A stretch of DNA of 11,140 bases, taken from positions 1 to 11,140 of the forward strand of contig DUGU01000182.1 of assembly GCA_013331215.1 (NCBI GenBank), written 5' to 3'. Below are positions 1 through 5,466 of this stretch, piece by piece. The notes beneath the pieces are model-generated. The model ran no database searches. It was not told where the DNA came from and saw only the letters and a program-made list of their open reading frames with translations. A program made the translations under genes and the position numbers. This stretch comes from Methanoregulaceae archaeon (lineage in GTDB: Archaea > Halobacteriota > Methanomicrobia > Methanomicrobiales > Methanospirillaceae). Every line of letters starts with the position of its first letter. The first letter of the stretch is position 1.

Positions 1-555
1 TTCGCCCCGCGCTTGGACCGGAAGTACACGGCCGGCCTCCTCCCCGGGCCGAGCGTCCTCCTCATGGCGGTCAGTGTCCTCTTCCTCATCGGGCTCGGGC
101 TCGGCGTCGTCGGCTGGCCGGGGATGATTCTCCCCTACGTCGCGGTCGTCGCCGCGTTCCTCGCCGTCTGGCTCGCGGCGTTCGTTCTCGTCCGCGCGAA
201 ACTGCGGGGCGCCGGCCGGCCGATCCCGACGATCAGCCCGCTCCGGTGGCTCGTGATCGGCGAGACGCCGGACGCCTGGACGGTGGGCGAGTACCGGCTC
301 GGGAAGGGGCCGACCGAGCCCGCGGTCTATCCGAAATACCGGGACACCACGGCGGCCGCGGTCGCGCCGTACCTCGACCTCCCCGAGGTCAGGCGCGTCC
401 GGTACCACTCGTACATTACCACGGCCGCGGCGGAGGGGCGCGCGCTCGTCATCGCGGACCCGCTGCGCACGTCCAGGGCCATCTTCTACCCCCCGTACTA
501 CACGGAAGCCAGAATCCCGCTCGCCGACGGGGCCGGTGACGGGGCGGGCCGCTGA
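1..555 (+). CDS. C-terminal part of YfhP/YdjM-like membrane metal-dependent hydrolase, 5' end outside window
   Basis: The frame is open from base 1, so the gene probably begins upstream. The TTG at 13 is only the first possible start visible. The visible part has two hydrophobic segments (about residues 17-36 and 38-61 from that TTG), then a soluble domain. That domain starts with a PTISPLRW-type strand and contains YPKYRD and a late RVRYHSY segment. The order of membrane helices followed by a short beta-rich tail resembles the C-terminal half of the YfhP/YdjM family, membrane proteins annotated as LexA-regulated metal-dependent hydrolases. The metal-binding His-rich motif of that family would lie upstream and cannot be checked. 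The stop at 553 is followed directly by a small hairpin. The family call rests on remembered pattern similarity, not an alignment, so an unrelated two-helix membrane protein remains possible. Confidence 0.5.
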   Translation, partial: FAPRLDRKYTAGLLPGPSVLLMAVSVLFLIGLGLGVVGWPGMILPYVAVVAAFLAVWLAAFVLVRAKLRGAGRPIPTISPLRWLVIGETPDAWTVGEYRLGKGPTEPAVYPKYRDTTAAAVAPYLDLPEVRRVRYHSYITTAAAEGRALVIADPLRTSRAIFYPPYYTEARIPLADGAGDGAGR

Positions 556-557
556 AA

Positions 558-572
558 GGCGGTGCATCCGCC
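558..572 (+). terminator. Small hairpin directly after the first gene
   Basis: GGCGG at 558-562 pairs perfectly with CCGCC at 568-572 around a 5-base loop, two bases after the stop at 553-555. There is no T-run after it, so it may only mark the 3' end. Archaeal termination usually depends on oligo-T, so the terminator role is weak. Confidence 0.25.
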
Positions 573-615
573 GCGTCGACCGGAGCCGGACATGCGGACT
601 CCTGGCGGTCCCCCC

Positions 616-633
616 GTCCCGAGAATGCGGGAC
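616..633. terminator. Hairpin between two convergent genes
   Basis: GTCCCG (616-621) pairs perfectly with CGGGAC (628-633) around a 6-base loop. It sits in the 85-bp spacer between the convergent ends of the membrane protein and the hydrolase, 7 bases past the hydrolase stop on the minus strand. A shared 3'-end structure is plausible, but no T-run supports it. Confidence 0.25.
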
Positions 634-640
634 CCGGCGG

Positions 641-1339
641 TCAGGCGCCCGCCAGTTCTCGCAGGAGGTCGCCGCTTGCGACGGCCCGCACCCGACCGTT
701 CGCATACTGCCGGTACCGATCCTCCGCGAGCACCTCCCGCATCTCTTTCTCGATCCCCCTGGTCAGATCGTGCAGGATTGTCACGCGGGCGCCTCTCGCG
801 AGCCAGCCCTCCATCGCGTACCGGACGCAGTAGTCCGAGGCCACGCCGAGCATCGTCACCTCCACGTCGATGCCGCCGCCGCCGAGCCCGACCGCCCTCA
901 GAAAATCGTCGCGGGGGGTCCGCTCCGTCGGCGCGCGGGGGTCGTCCACGACCTGGAACAGCATCCCGTACGCGGCCCTCCGGCCGGGGTCGTCGATCCG
1001 GACCGTCCTCGGTACATCCTCGCTCCACATGGTGTACGTATCCTTCAGCAGATACCGCGTGTTCGGCATGGGAGGGACAACGACGGAGAGCTCCCAGTCC
1101 CGCGTGCCGTACTCGCAGTGGATGGGGAACGTCTCGCTCTCTTCGGAGTCGCGGTACGCCTCGGGAAAATGAGTGTCCTGGACGATCAGCGTGAGATCGA
1201 AGGCGCCGGGTCCGATCCGCTCCAGAAACTCGTTTGTCGGGGCGACGATCTCCCGGGAGCCCTCCACGTACAGGTTGCCGTCCTCCCGCGTGAAGCCGTT
1301 CTGCATGTCGCCGATCTCCAGGATTCTCACGCTTCTCAT
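641..1339 (-). CDS. Nicotinamidase/isochorismatase-family cysteine hydrolase
   Basis: The 232-residue protein carries the family Asp-Lys-Cys triad. The Asp is D11 in GDMQNGF, the Lys is K99 in LLKDTY, and the nucleophile is C171 in GVASDYCV, whose V-A-S stretch is the usual cis-peptide region. D55 and H57 (QDTH) and H74 (PIHCEYGT) match the metal ligands of nicotinamidase-type members, so amide hydrolysis such as nicotinamide to nicotinate is the likeliest reaction. It is longer than typical PncA (about 180-210 residues), with extra sequence around residues 100-160, so the substrate is uncertain. An ATG at 1387 would add 16 residues. I prefer 1339 because AGGGGGAG lies just upstream and the first strand starts right after it. 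The gene is monocistronic and divergent from the TfoX-like gene. Confidence 0.85.
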   Translation of the reverse strand: MRSVRILEIGDMQNGFTREDGNLYVEGSREIVAPTNEFLERIGPGAFDLTLIVQDTHFPEAYRDSEESETFPIHCEYGTRDWELSVVVPPMPNTRYLLKDTYTMWSEDVPRTVRIDDPGRRAAYGMLFQVVDDPRAPTERTPRDDFLRAVGLGGGGIDVEVTMLGVASDYCVRYAMEGWLARGARVTILHDLTRGIEKEMREVLAEDRYRQYANGRVRAVASGDLLRELAGA

Positions 1340-1370
1340 CCGTACTCCCCCTGATCTCTTCGCCGGACGC

Positions 1371-1384
1371 GCAATGTACATTGC
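1371..1384. promoter_or_regulatory. Perfect 14-bp palindrome in a divergent promoter region
   Basis: GCAATGTACATTGC is its own reverse complement. It lies 31-45 bases upstream of the hydrolase ATG at 1339 and about 110 bases upstream of the TfoX-like start. This is where an archaeal TATA/BRE element or operator for the leftward gene would sit. A dimeric regulator site is an inference. No regulator gene is visible nearby. Confidence 0.4.
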
Positions 1385-1492
1385 CATTCGGCTCGAGGCG
1401 GAACGATCCGCCTATCCCCGGCTCCCGGCCCCGCGACGTTTCATACAGTTAATGCCTCCGGAATACCCACAGATGTATCAAGAACAGGTTGC

Positions 1493-1858
1493 GTGGGGAA
1501 GACTGTGCCGAACTATTCTGAATCCGAATCGAGAGAGCTGCGGGAAAAGTTCGAGGCTATCGTGCTTCAATGGCCGGATGTCGAGAAGAAGATGCTCTTC
1601 GGCTCGCCGTCGTACACCACGCGGGGGACGAGCTTCGCGATGCTCGTGACCGGCGGCTTCATCCTCACGCAGCTCGACGATGACCGGAAGGCCGCCCTCC
1701 TCGCCGGGCCCGAGGCCGAGTACTTCGTCGGCCACGGCCGCGTCATGAAGAAGTGGGTGGTCGTCAGCATCCGGGACCCGGTCGAGATCGAGCGGTTCGT
1801 CCCCTTCATCGAGGCGAGTTACGCCGCGGCCGCTCCGGGAAAGCCGGGGAAAGGATAG
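1493..1858 (+). CDS. TfoX N-terminal-domain (TfoX/Sxy-like) protein
   Basis: This is a 121-residue protein made of one TfoX-N domain. The N-terminal helix is followed by KKMLFGSPSYTTRG, a hallmark of the family in which a Met-Phe-Gly loop leads into a strand. Then come FAMLVTGGFILTQLDDD, the loop with GHGRVMKKWVVV, and a C-terminal helix (PVEIERFVPFIEASY). In bacteria, full TfoX/Sxy regulates competence, but single-domain members like this are widespread and uncharacterised. The C-terminal TfoX domain is absent. The start is GTG at 1493. A GTG at 1505 is an alternative that would place GGGGA just upstream and shorten the protein by four residues. The last eight residues (Gly/Pro/Lys-rich) are probably disordered. 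Confidence 0.8.
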   Translation: MGKTVPNYSESESRELREKFEAIVLQWPDVEKKMLFGSPSYTTRGTSFAMLVTGGFILTQLDDDRKAALLAGPEAEYFVGHGRVMKKWVVVSIRDPVEIERFVPFIEASYAAAAPGKPGKG

Positions 1859-1871
1859 GATCTCGCTTCAC

Positions 1872-1888
1872 CCGGGCTTATAGCCCGG
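1872..1888 (+). terminator. Hairpin after the TfoX-like gene
   Basis: CCGGGC (1872-1877) pairs with GCCCGG (1883-1888) around a TTATA loop, 13 bases after the TAG stop at 1856-1858. Two more base pairs form if one C is bulged. No T-run follows, so it may be a transcript-end stabiliser rather than a true terminator. Confidence 0.35.
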
Positions 1889-1905
1889 TGGCGGACGGGC
1901 CGGCC

Positions 1906-2215
1906 GCCATAAGCGAGAGAAGGCTCTCGACGACTGCGCCCGGCATCGCGAGCGGGCCGAACTGGAATCGTGAACGCCTATTGTGTCCGGAGCGGACCCC
2001 GATGTTATCCCCGATTCGATCGCGGATGCTCCCGGCCTCCGGGGATCGTACGCATCCCTTATCTTCACGAACTGCAAACGGAGAGCGATGGCGATCGTGG
2101 TCGAAGCACGGTATGAGGACGGTGTGCTCAAGCCGGTCGACGAGCTCCCGCTCAGGGACGGCGAGGAGGTGATCGTCGAGGTGAAGCGGTCGCTCGCGGA
2201 CCGCATGTACGGCGC
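1906..2215 (+). repeat. Direct repeat copy 1: leader plus 5' part of functional antitoxin gene
   Basis: This stretch matches 2835-3170 at an offset of 947-950 bases. The best-conserved core is 2019-2056 against 2969-3006, with a single mismatch over about 37 bases (CTCC versus TTCC). Other shared blocks are GGCCGAACTG (1955 and 2884), GGAATCGTGAAC (1964 and 2911), and the first 30 bases of the antitoxin gene (2088 and 3037). The conservation upstream of the antitoxin start means the duplicated unit included the promoter and leader, not only coding sequence. Confidence 0.75.
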
Positions 2216-2273
2216 GATCCCGCTCGACGAGTCGACGGCAGACGAGCTGATCGAGATGGAGCCCTGGGAGTGA
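2088..2273 (+). CDS. AF2212-like (DUF104) antitoxin, VapB type
   Basis: This 61-residue protein opens with MAIVVEARYEDGVLKPVDEL, which matches the short beta-hairpin fold of the AF2212/DUF104 antitoxin family (pattern xIxAxYExGVxKPLxxxxLxEGExVxV). The acidic C-terminal half (DESTADELIEMEPWE) would be the toxin-binding part. It should neutralise the PIN-domain RNase encoded directly downstream and probably represses its own promoter. The start at 2088 is favoured because GGAG lies 5-8 bases upstream and the family motif begins right there. An in-frame GTG at 1983 would prepend 35 residues made from the duplicated leader DNA. The gene ends in a GTGA overlap with the toxin, giving translational coupling. 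Confidence 0.85.
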   Translation: MAIVVEARYEDGVLKPVDELPLRDGEEVIVEVKRSLADRMYGAIPLDESTADELIEMEPWE

Positions 2274-2773
2274 TCCTCGAGGAGTTCCCGGCCGGGGTGC
2301 CACTCTTCATCGACGCCAATATCTTCCTGTACGCGATCGTCGGGCACCCGCGGTTCGGCCCGTCCTGCCTCCGACTCTTTCGCCGCCTCGAGTCCGGTGA
2401 CGTGGAGGGTCGTACCTCCGCGTTCGTGCTCGGCGAAGTCTATCACAAGGTCCTGCTTGCCGATGCCCGGAGGGTGCTGGGCGTCCCGATGGACCGTGTC
2501 GTTGCCGAGTTGAAGCAGCGGCCGGACACAATCACGACATTGGCTGCGACCCGGGAACAGATGGAGATCGTGCTGGGCTACGGGATCCCCGTCCTTCCGA
2601 TCCCGGACTTCCGGGCCGTGGTCGCCGCATCGATGGCCAACCGCCTGCTCGCCACGGACGCCGCCCATGTCGCGGTGATGGAAGCGGCCGGTATCGCCGA
2701 CATCGCGACTAACGACCGCGACTTCCGCCGCGTCGAGACTCTGCGTGTCTGGGCGCCCTCGCAGTCCGGGTAG
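2270..2773 (+). CDS. VapC-like PIN-domain ribonuclease toxin
   Basis: This 167-residue PIN-domain protein keeps the expected acidic active-site residues: D15 (LFIDANIFLYA), E56 (VLGEVYHKVL), D130 (ATDAAHVAVM) and D149/D151 (ATNDRDFRRV). These bind Mg2+ for RNA cleavage in VapC toxins. The GTG start at 2270 overlaps the antitoxin stop in GTGA, the usual arrangement for such pairs, so the toxin is made only after the antitoxin. The length is slightly above the usual 130-145, with an extended central helix region (residues 65-105). The target RNA cannot be told from sequence. No active-site residue is missing, so it is probably functional. Confidence 0.9.
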   Translation: MILEEFPAGVPLFIDANIFLYAIVGHPRFGPSCLRLFRRLESGDVEGRTSAFVLGEVYHKVLLADARRVLGVPMDRVVAELKQRPDTITTLAATREQMEIVLGYGIPVLPIPDFRAVVAASMANRLLATDAAHVAVMEAAGIADIATNDRDFRRVETLRVWAPSQSG

Positions 2774-3036
2774 CCGGGAACCGTACCGTGCCCGACGTGA
2801 CTGATTCCGATGGTCACCGCTGCCGCGATCTGTCGGCGAACGCGGAGAGGAGGCCCGCGACGAGCGCGAATAGCATCCGAGCCGGCCGAACTGAGATCGC
2901 GGACCGACCCGGAATCGTGAACTCCGATCGTGTGTCCCGAGCGGATCCCGGACACTATCCCTGACTCGATCGCGGATGCTCCCGGCTTCCGGGGATCGTA
3001 CGCATCTCTACGCTATACGGACTGCAACCGAGAGCG
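2774..3036. other. Non-coding spacer containing the duplicated toxin-antitoxin leader
   Basis: No gene is supported here. From about 2835 the sequence is the second copy of the DNA that lies upstream of the intact antitoxin. On the minus strand, about 2818-2886 reads as a short hydrophobic tail (MLFALVAGLLSAF followed by Arg-rich residues and a stop). The first copy can be read in a loosely similar way, which may be a remnant of an anchored protein's end. This is too short and too decayed to call a gene. Confidence 0.4.
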
Positions 3037-3170
3037 ATGGCGATCGTGGTCGAAGCACGGTGCGGGGACGGCGCGCTCGAGCCGTCCGGCGCACTCACGC
3101 CCGATGCCGCAGAACAGATGATCGTCGGGCGAGGCGGTCGCTCACGGATCAGACGCGAGGCGCGACCTCT
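2835..3170 (+). repeat. Direct repeat copy 2: leader plus decayed antitoxin 5' part
   Basis: Partner of 1906-2215. The offset shifts between 947 and 950 bases through small indels: about 947 at GGAATCGTGAAC, 950 across the conserved core, 949 at the antitoxin start and 948 after the frameshift. A 17-base insertion lies between GGCCGAACTG and GGAATCGTGAAC. Homology fades by about 3170, before the toxin would begin. Confidence 0.75.
3037..3170 (+). pseudogene. Decayed, frameshifted copy of the AF2212-like antitoxin
   Basis: The copy starts with MAIVVEAR and GDGALEPSG, aligning with the intact antitoxin's MAIVVEARYEDGVLKPVDE. It stays in register up to GATCGTCG at 3120. One base is then missing before GCGGTCGCTC at 3134 (offset drops from 949 to 948). 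The homologous residues continue in another frame as RRSLTDQTRGA, matching KRSLADRMYGA of the intact copy. The Shine-Dalgarno GGAG of the good copy is weakened to CGAG. No PIN-domain toxin follows, so this is an orphan remnant. The open frame that runs on to 3327 is Arg/Ser/Pro-rich with no family features, as expected for out-of-frame GC-rich DNA. Confidence 0.75.
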
Positions 3171-3294
3171 TCCCGGACTCCTTGCTCCAATCCCCAGCGG
3201 TCCTCGCTCCCGTCGGCGCCGATCGCGTCGGGAGACCGTACCGGCCTCACCGGCGGCAGGGCCTCGCCGGAGTGCTTCCCATACCATCTCCCGG

Positions 3295-3312
3295 CCCCGG
3301 TCATCTCCGGGG
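3295..3312 (-). terminator. Hairpin downstream of the four-gene operon
   Basis: CCCCGG (3295-3300) pairs perfectly with CCGGGG (3307-3312) around a 6-base loop. It lies 11 bases past the stop of the last minus-strand gene (3324). There is no T-run, so the terminator role is tentative. Confidence 0.3.
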
Positions 3313-3323
3313 AAACGCTGCAT

Positions 3324-3638
3324 CTAGCGATCCGGCGCTCCCCTCTCCAGTACCGCGACCTCTTCCGGGTGGGCGAAGACCCGATCCTTTCCGCCCCGCC
3401 GCGTCCGGACAGAGACTCGGTCCCCCGTTGTCATTCTCTCTCGGCGGACGACGTCCCGACGAACGAGGACGGTCAGCCGTGATCCCGGACCGGCGTGGAG
3501 GAGGTTGGGGTAGCCCTCCACCCCGGACACCTCCTCCACGTCCAGCGCGACCGCACAGAAGTCCCGGTACTCGGGGACCGTAACAATCTCCCCGACCCGG
3601 CCCGTAACAATCGCCCAGTTCTCAACAATCGCGACCAT
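3324..3638 (-). CDS. Small hypothetical beta-rich protein, possible OB fold
   Basis: I do not recognise this 104-residue protein. Its pattern is alternating strands: WAIVTGRVGEIVTV, FCAVALDVEEV, SRLTVLVRRDVV, GDRVSVRTRRGGKDRVFAHPEEVAVL. A five-stranded barrel with a basic patch near the C terminus (RTRRGGKDR) is suggestive of an OB fold. That is an inference, as no family motif is evident. The start is well supported, with GGGAGG 5-10 bases before the ATG. It overlaps the 3' end of the ATP-grasp gene by 17 bases, so it is the last gene of the operon and translationally linked to the ligase. It could act as a partner or nucleic-acid-binding accessory of the system. Confidence 0.6.
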   Translation of the reverse strand: MVAIVENWAIVTGRVGEIVTVPEYRDFCAVALDVEEVSGVEGYPNLLHAGPGSRLTVLVRRDVVRRERMTTGDRVSVRTRRGGKDRVFAHPEEVAVLERGAPDR

Positions 3639-4611
3639 CTTCCTCCCCTCTCTGCCGTGCCGGCATCGGTCTCCCCGCAGCGGGATCGCCGCCGGCCAGA
3701 TACCGCACGATTCCCCCGGCGATCTCCTGTCCCGACCCCTCCTGGAAGTAGGAGTAGGCCGGCATCGGGTTGACCTCGAAGCAGTAATACTCTCCCTCGC
3801 GGGTGACCTTCAGGTCGACGCCGGCGAGCGGCAGATCCAGCCTGTGCGAGAGGTCCAGGCAGCGCGTCTCGATCTCCTCCGGAAGCGTGACGGCCGCCAT
3901 CTCCACCTCTTCCCCGTCCGATGCCGGATACCGGTAATCGATCGCCGCGGAGCGCATCTCGGTCGCGAAGACCTCGTCGCCGGTCACGTGGACGCGGATG
4001 TTGGTCCCCGGGACAAAGGCCTGGAACTGTGTCGGCAGCATCCTGACCCGGTCGAGATGGAGGAGCCTGACGTCCGACAGGGTTTTAACGATGGACCTCG
4101 CGCCGCTGATAGACTTGAAGACGACGTGCCTGTACCGCTGGAGGAACTCCCTGACCCTCGCGGGGTCCGAGGTGATCAGGGTCGGTGGTGTCAGGAACCC
4201 CGTCTGTTCGATGATCTGCGCCTGGTACGGCTTGGAAGCGTTCGACCCCATCGCCGAGCACCGGTTCATCACCCGACACGGCATCATCTCGGTCCACTGG
4301 ATGAGGGCATCGTGGAGCAGGCCGGAACGCCGGATACCGTCGGGGTCGGGCGACGGCGTCCCGCGGTTCTCGGGGAGTTCCTGCCACTCCATCATCCTGA
4401 GAAAGATGCCGGAGAACGCGGAGAGCGGCCAGTCCCGGTGGCGCAGGCGGAGGGTCCCGTCCACGGGGGCGCCCCGCCGGAGATCGACCCGGAGGTCGAC
4501 GAAGTGCGATTCCCGCTGGTTCAGGACAAGGTGCTCCACCCCCGCCGCCTCCGCCGCGTCGATCACCAGTCGCGTCGGGCCGTCGGACGGGATCCCGACG
4601 ATCAGGATCAT
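3622..4611 (-). CDS. RimK-like ATP-grasp ligase
   Basis: A 329-residue protein with an ATP-grasp layout. The Rossmann-like pre-grasp domain (residues 1-110) begins MILIVGIPSDGPTRLVIDAA. The middle segment has MPCRVMNR (N117) and KPYQAQIIEQTGFLTPPTLI (127-146). The nucleotide-binding strand and loop VVFKSISGARS has K166. An FVPGTNIRVHVTGDEVFATEMRS strand pair follows (199-221). The C-terminal metal site has GVDLK (D266) and FEVNPMPAYSYF (E279, N281). Such enzymes join a carboxylate to an amine or hydroxyl via an acyl-phosphate, often on a peptide or protein. The start at 4611 forms an ATGA overlap with the preceding gene. An upstream in-frame start at 4758 would add 49 residues translated from the other gene's DNA and is rejected. 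The substrate is unknown. Confidence 0.85.
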   Translation of the reverse strand: MILIVGIPSDGPTRLVIDAAEAAGVEHLVLNQRESHFVDLRVDLRRGAPVDGTLRLRHRDWPLSAFSGIFLRMMEWQELPENRGTPSPDPDGIRRSGLLHDALIQWTEMMPCRVMNRCSAMGSNASKPYQAQIIEQTGFLTPPTLITSDPARVREFLQRYRHVVFKSISGARSIVKTLSDVRLLHLDRVRMLPTQFQAFVPGTNIRVHVTGDEVFATEMRSAAIDYRYPASDGEEVEMAAVTLPEEIETRCLDLSHRLDLPLAGVDLKVTREGEYYCFEVNPMPAYSYFQEGSGQEIAGGIVRYLAGGDPAAGRPMPARQRGEEDGRDC

Positions 4612-5447
4612 GCCGCCGTCTCCATCCCCTCGAGGACCAGGGAAGCGATGGCCGAGATCGATTCGGAGTCTTCTACGGCCGGAAACGAGGTCGCTCCCGT
4701 GACCAGCAGGTCCCCGGTGGCGGACGACCGTGCGAACGAGACCCGGAGGAGGTCGCATCCGGCCAGGGCCCGGAGCTGGTCCAGTTCGGTCGGGAAACGA
4801 TCCTTGAGCCCCCCCACCCGCCGCTCTCCGGCCACCAGGACCGTCTCCTCCGGTCCATCGACCGGCTCGAACAAGCAGACCGGTTGCCGGGCGAATGGCG
4901 GTGCCTGGACGGGCTCGTATCCGGCCTCATCACTCCCGGACGACGTCGTGGCCATCCGGAACGGCCTGTACCCGTCCTCCCTGAAGACCCGCGGGTCGGT
5001 CGAGAAGGTGTACCCCCGGGCCGGCAATCCCGCCCGGGCCGCGAGATGAAGCCACTGCGGCAGGGGGTACCACGGGCCCGCGAGCGAGCCCGGGGAGGGC
5101 GGATTGACCACCCGGCAGGGAAGCGAAGCGAGCCAGGAGAGCCAGAGGGCGGAGGTCTCCGCCCCGGCATACGCCCGATCGGCCTCGCTTGCCGAATAGA
5201 AATGCGGCAGGAGCGGTGCCTGGAGCCGGTTGAACACGGCGCCGATCCACCGGGAATCGAGGCGCGTTCCGTCGGCAAGGCGGACCCTGGTCAGGGTCCG
5301 GCCCTCGCCGAGCCGGTGCTCCCAGCACGGCGCAAGGGCGAGCTGCTCGCCGCTTACGAACCGCACCGCCTCCCCGCCGGCGAGGGCCCGAAGCGCGTCG
5401 AAGACCCCGATCGCCGTTTCGTCGCCGGGGGACGCGAGGACCAGCAC
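4608..5447 (-). CDS. Degenerate ATP-grasp-like protein (probable pseudoenzyme partner)
   Basis: This 279-residue protein aligns by eye with its downstream neighbour. AVFNRLQAPLLP and LPCRVVNPPSPGSLAGPWYPLPQW (residues 70-132) correspond to GIFLRMMEWQELP and MPCRVMNRCSAMGSNASKPYQAQI. ALAGCDLLRVSFARSSATGDLLVTGATSF corresponds to PLAGVDLKVTREGEYYCFEVNPMPAYSYF. The lysine of KPYQ, the whole nucleotide-binding loop and the metal-binding Glu/Asn are not present. I infer a catalytically inactive ATP-grasp fold acting as a subunit or substrate-recognition partner. It starts with GTG at 5447, with GCGGAG just upstream, 19 bases after the protease stop. It ends in the ATGA overlap. Alternatively, it may be an unrelated fold with coincidental similarity. 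Confidence 0.6.
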   Translation of the reverse strand: MLVLASPGDETAIGVFDALRALAGGEAVRFVSGEQLALAPCWEHRLGEGRTLTRVRLADGTRLDSRWIGAVFNRLQAPLLPHFYSASEADRAYAGAETSALWLSWLASLPCRVVNPPSPGSLAGPWYPLPQWLHLAARAGLPARGYTFSTDPRVFREDGYRPFRMATTSSGSDEAGYEPVQAPPFARQPVCLFEPVDGPEETVLVAGERRVGGLKDRFPTELDQLRALAGCDLLRVSFARSSATGDLLVTGATSFPAVEDSESISAIASLVLEGMETAA

Positions 5448-5466
5448 CTGCTCCGCGGACTGCGTC

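Noticed and set aside
1983..2087. Extended antitoxin start (GTG at 1983) adding 35 residues
   Set aside because: The extension is translated from duplicated leader DNA, has no family match, and a good ribosome site precedes the ATG at 2088.
4612..4758. Upstream start for the ATP-grasp gene
   Set aside because: It would be translated from the 3' end of the overlapping gene in another frame. The family N terminus begins at MILIVGIP, and the ATGA overlap fits coupling.
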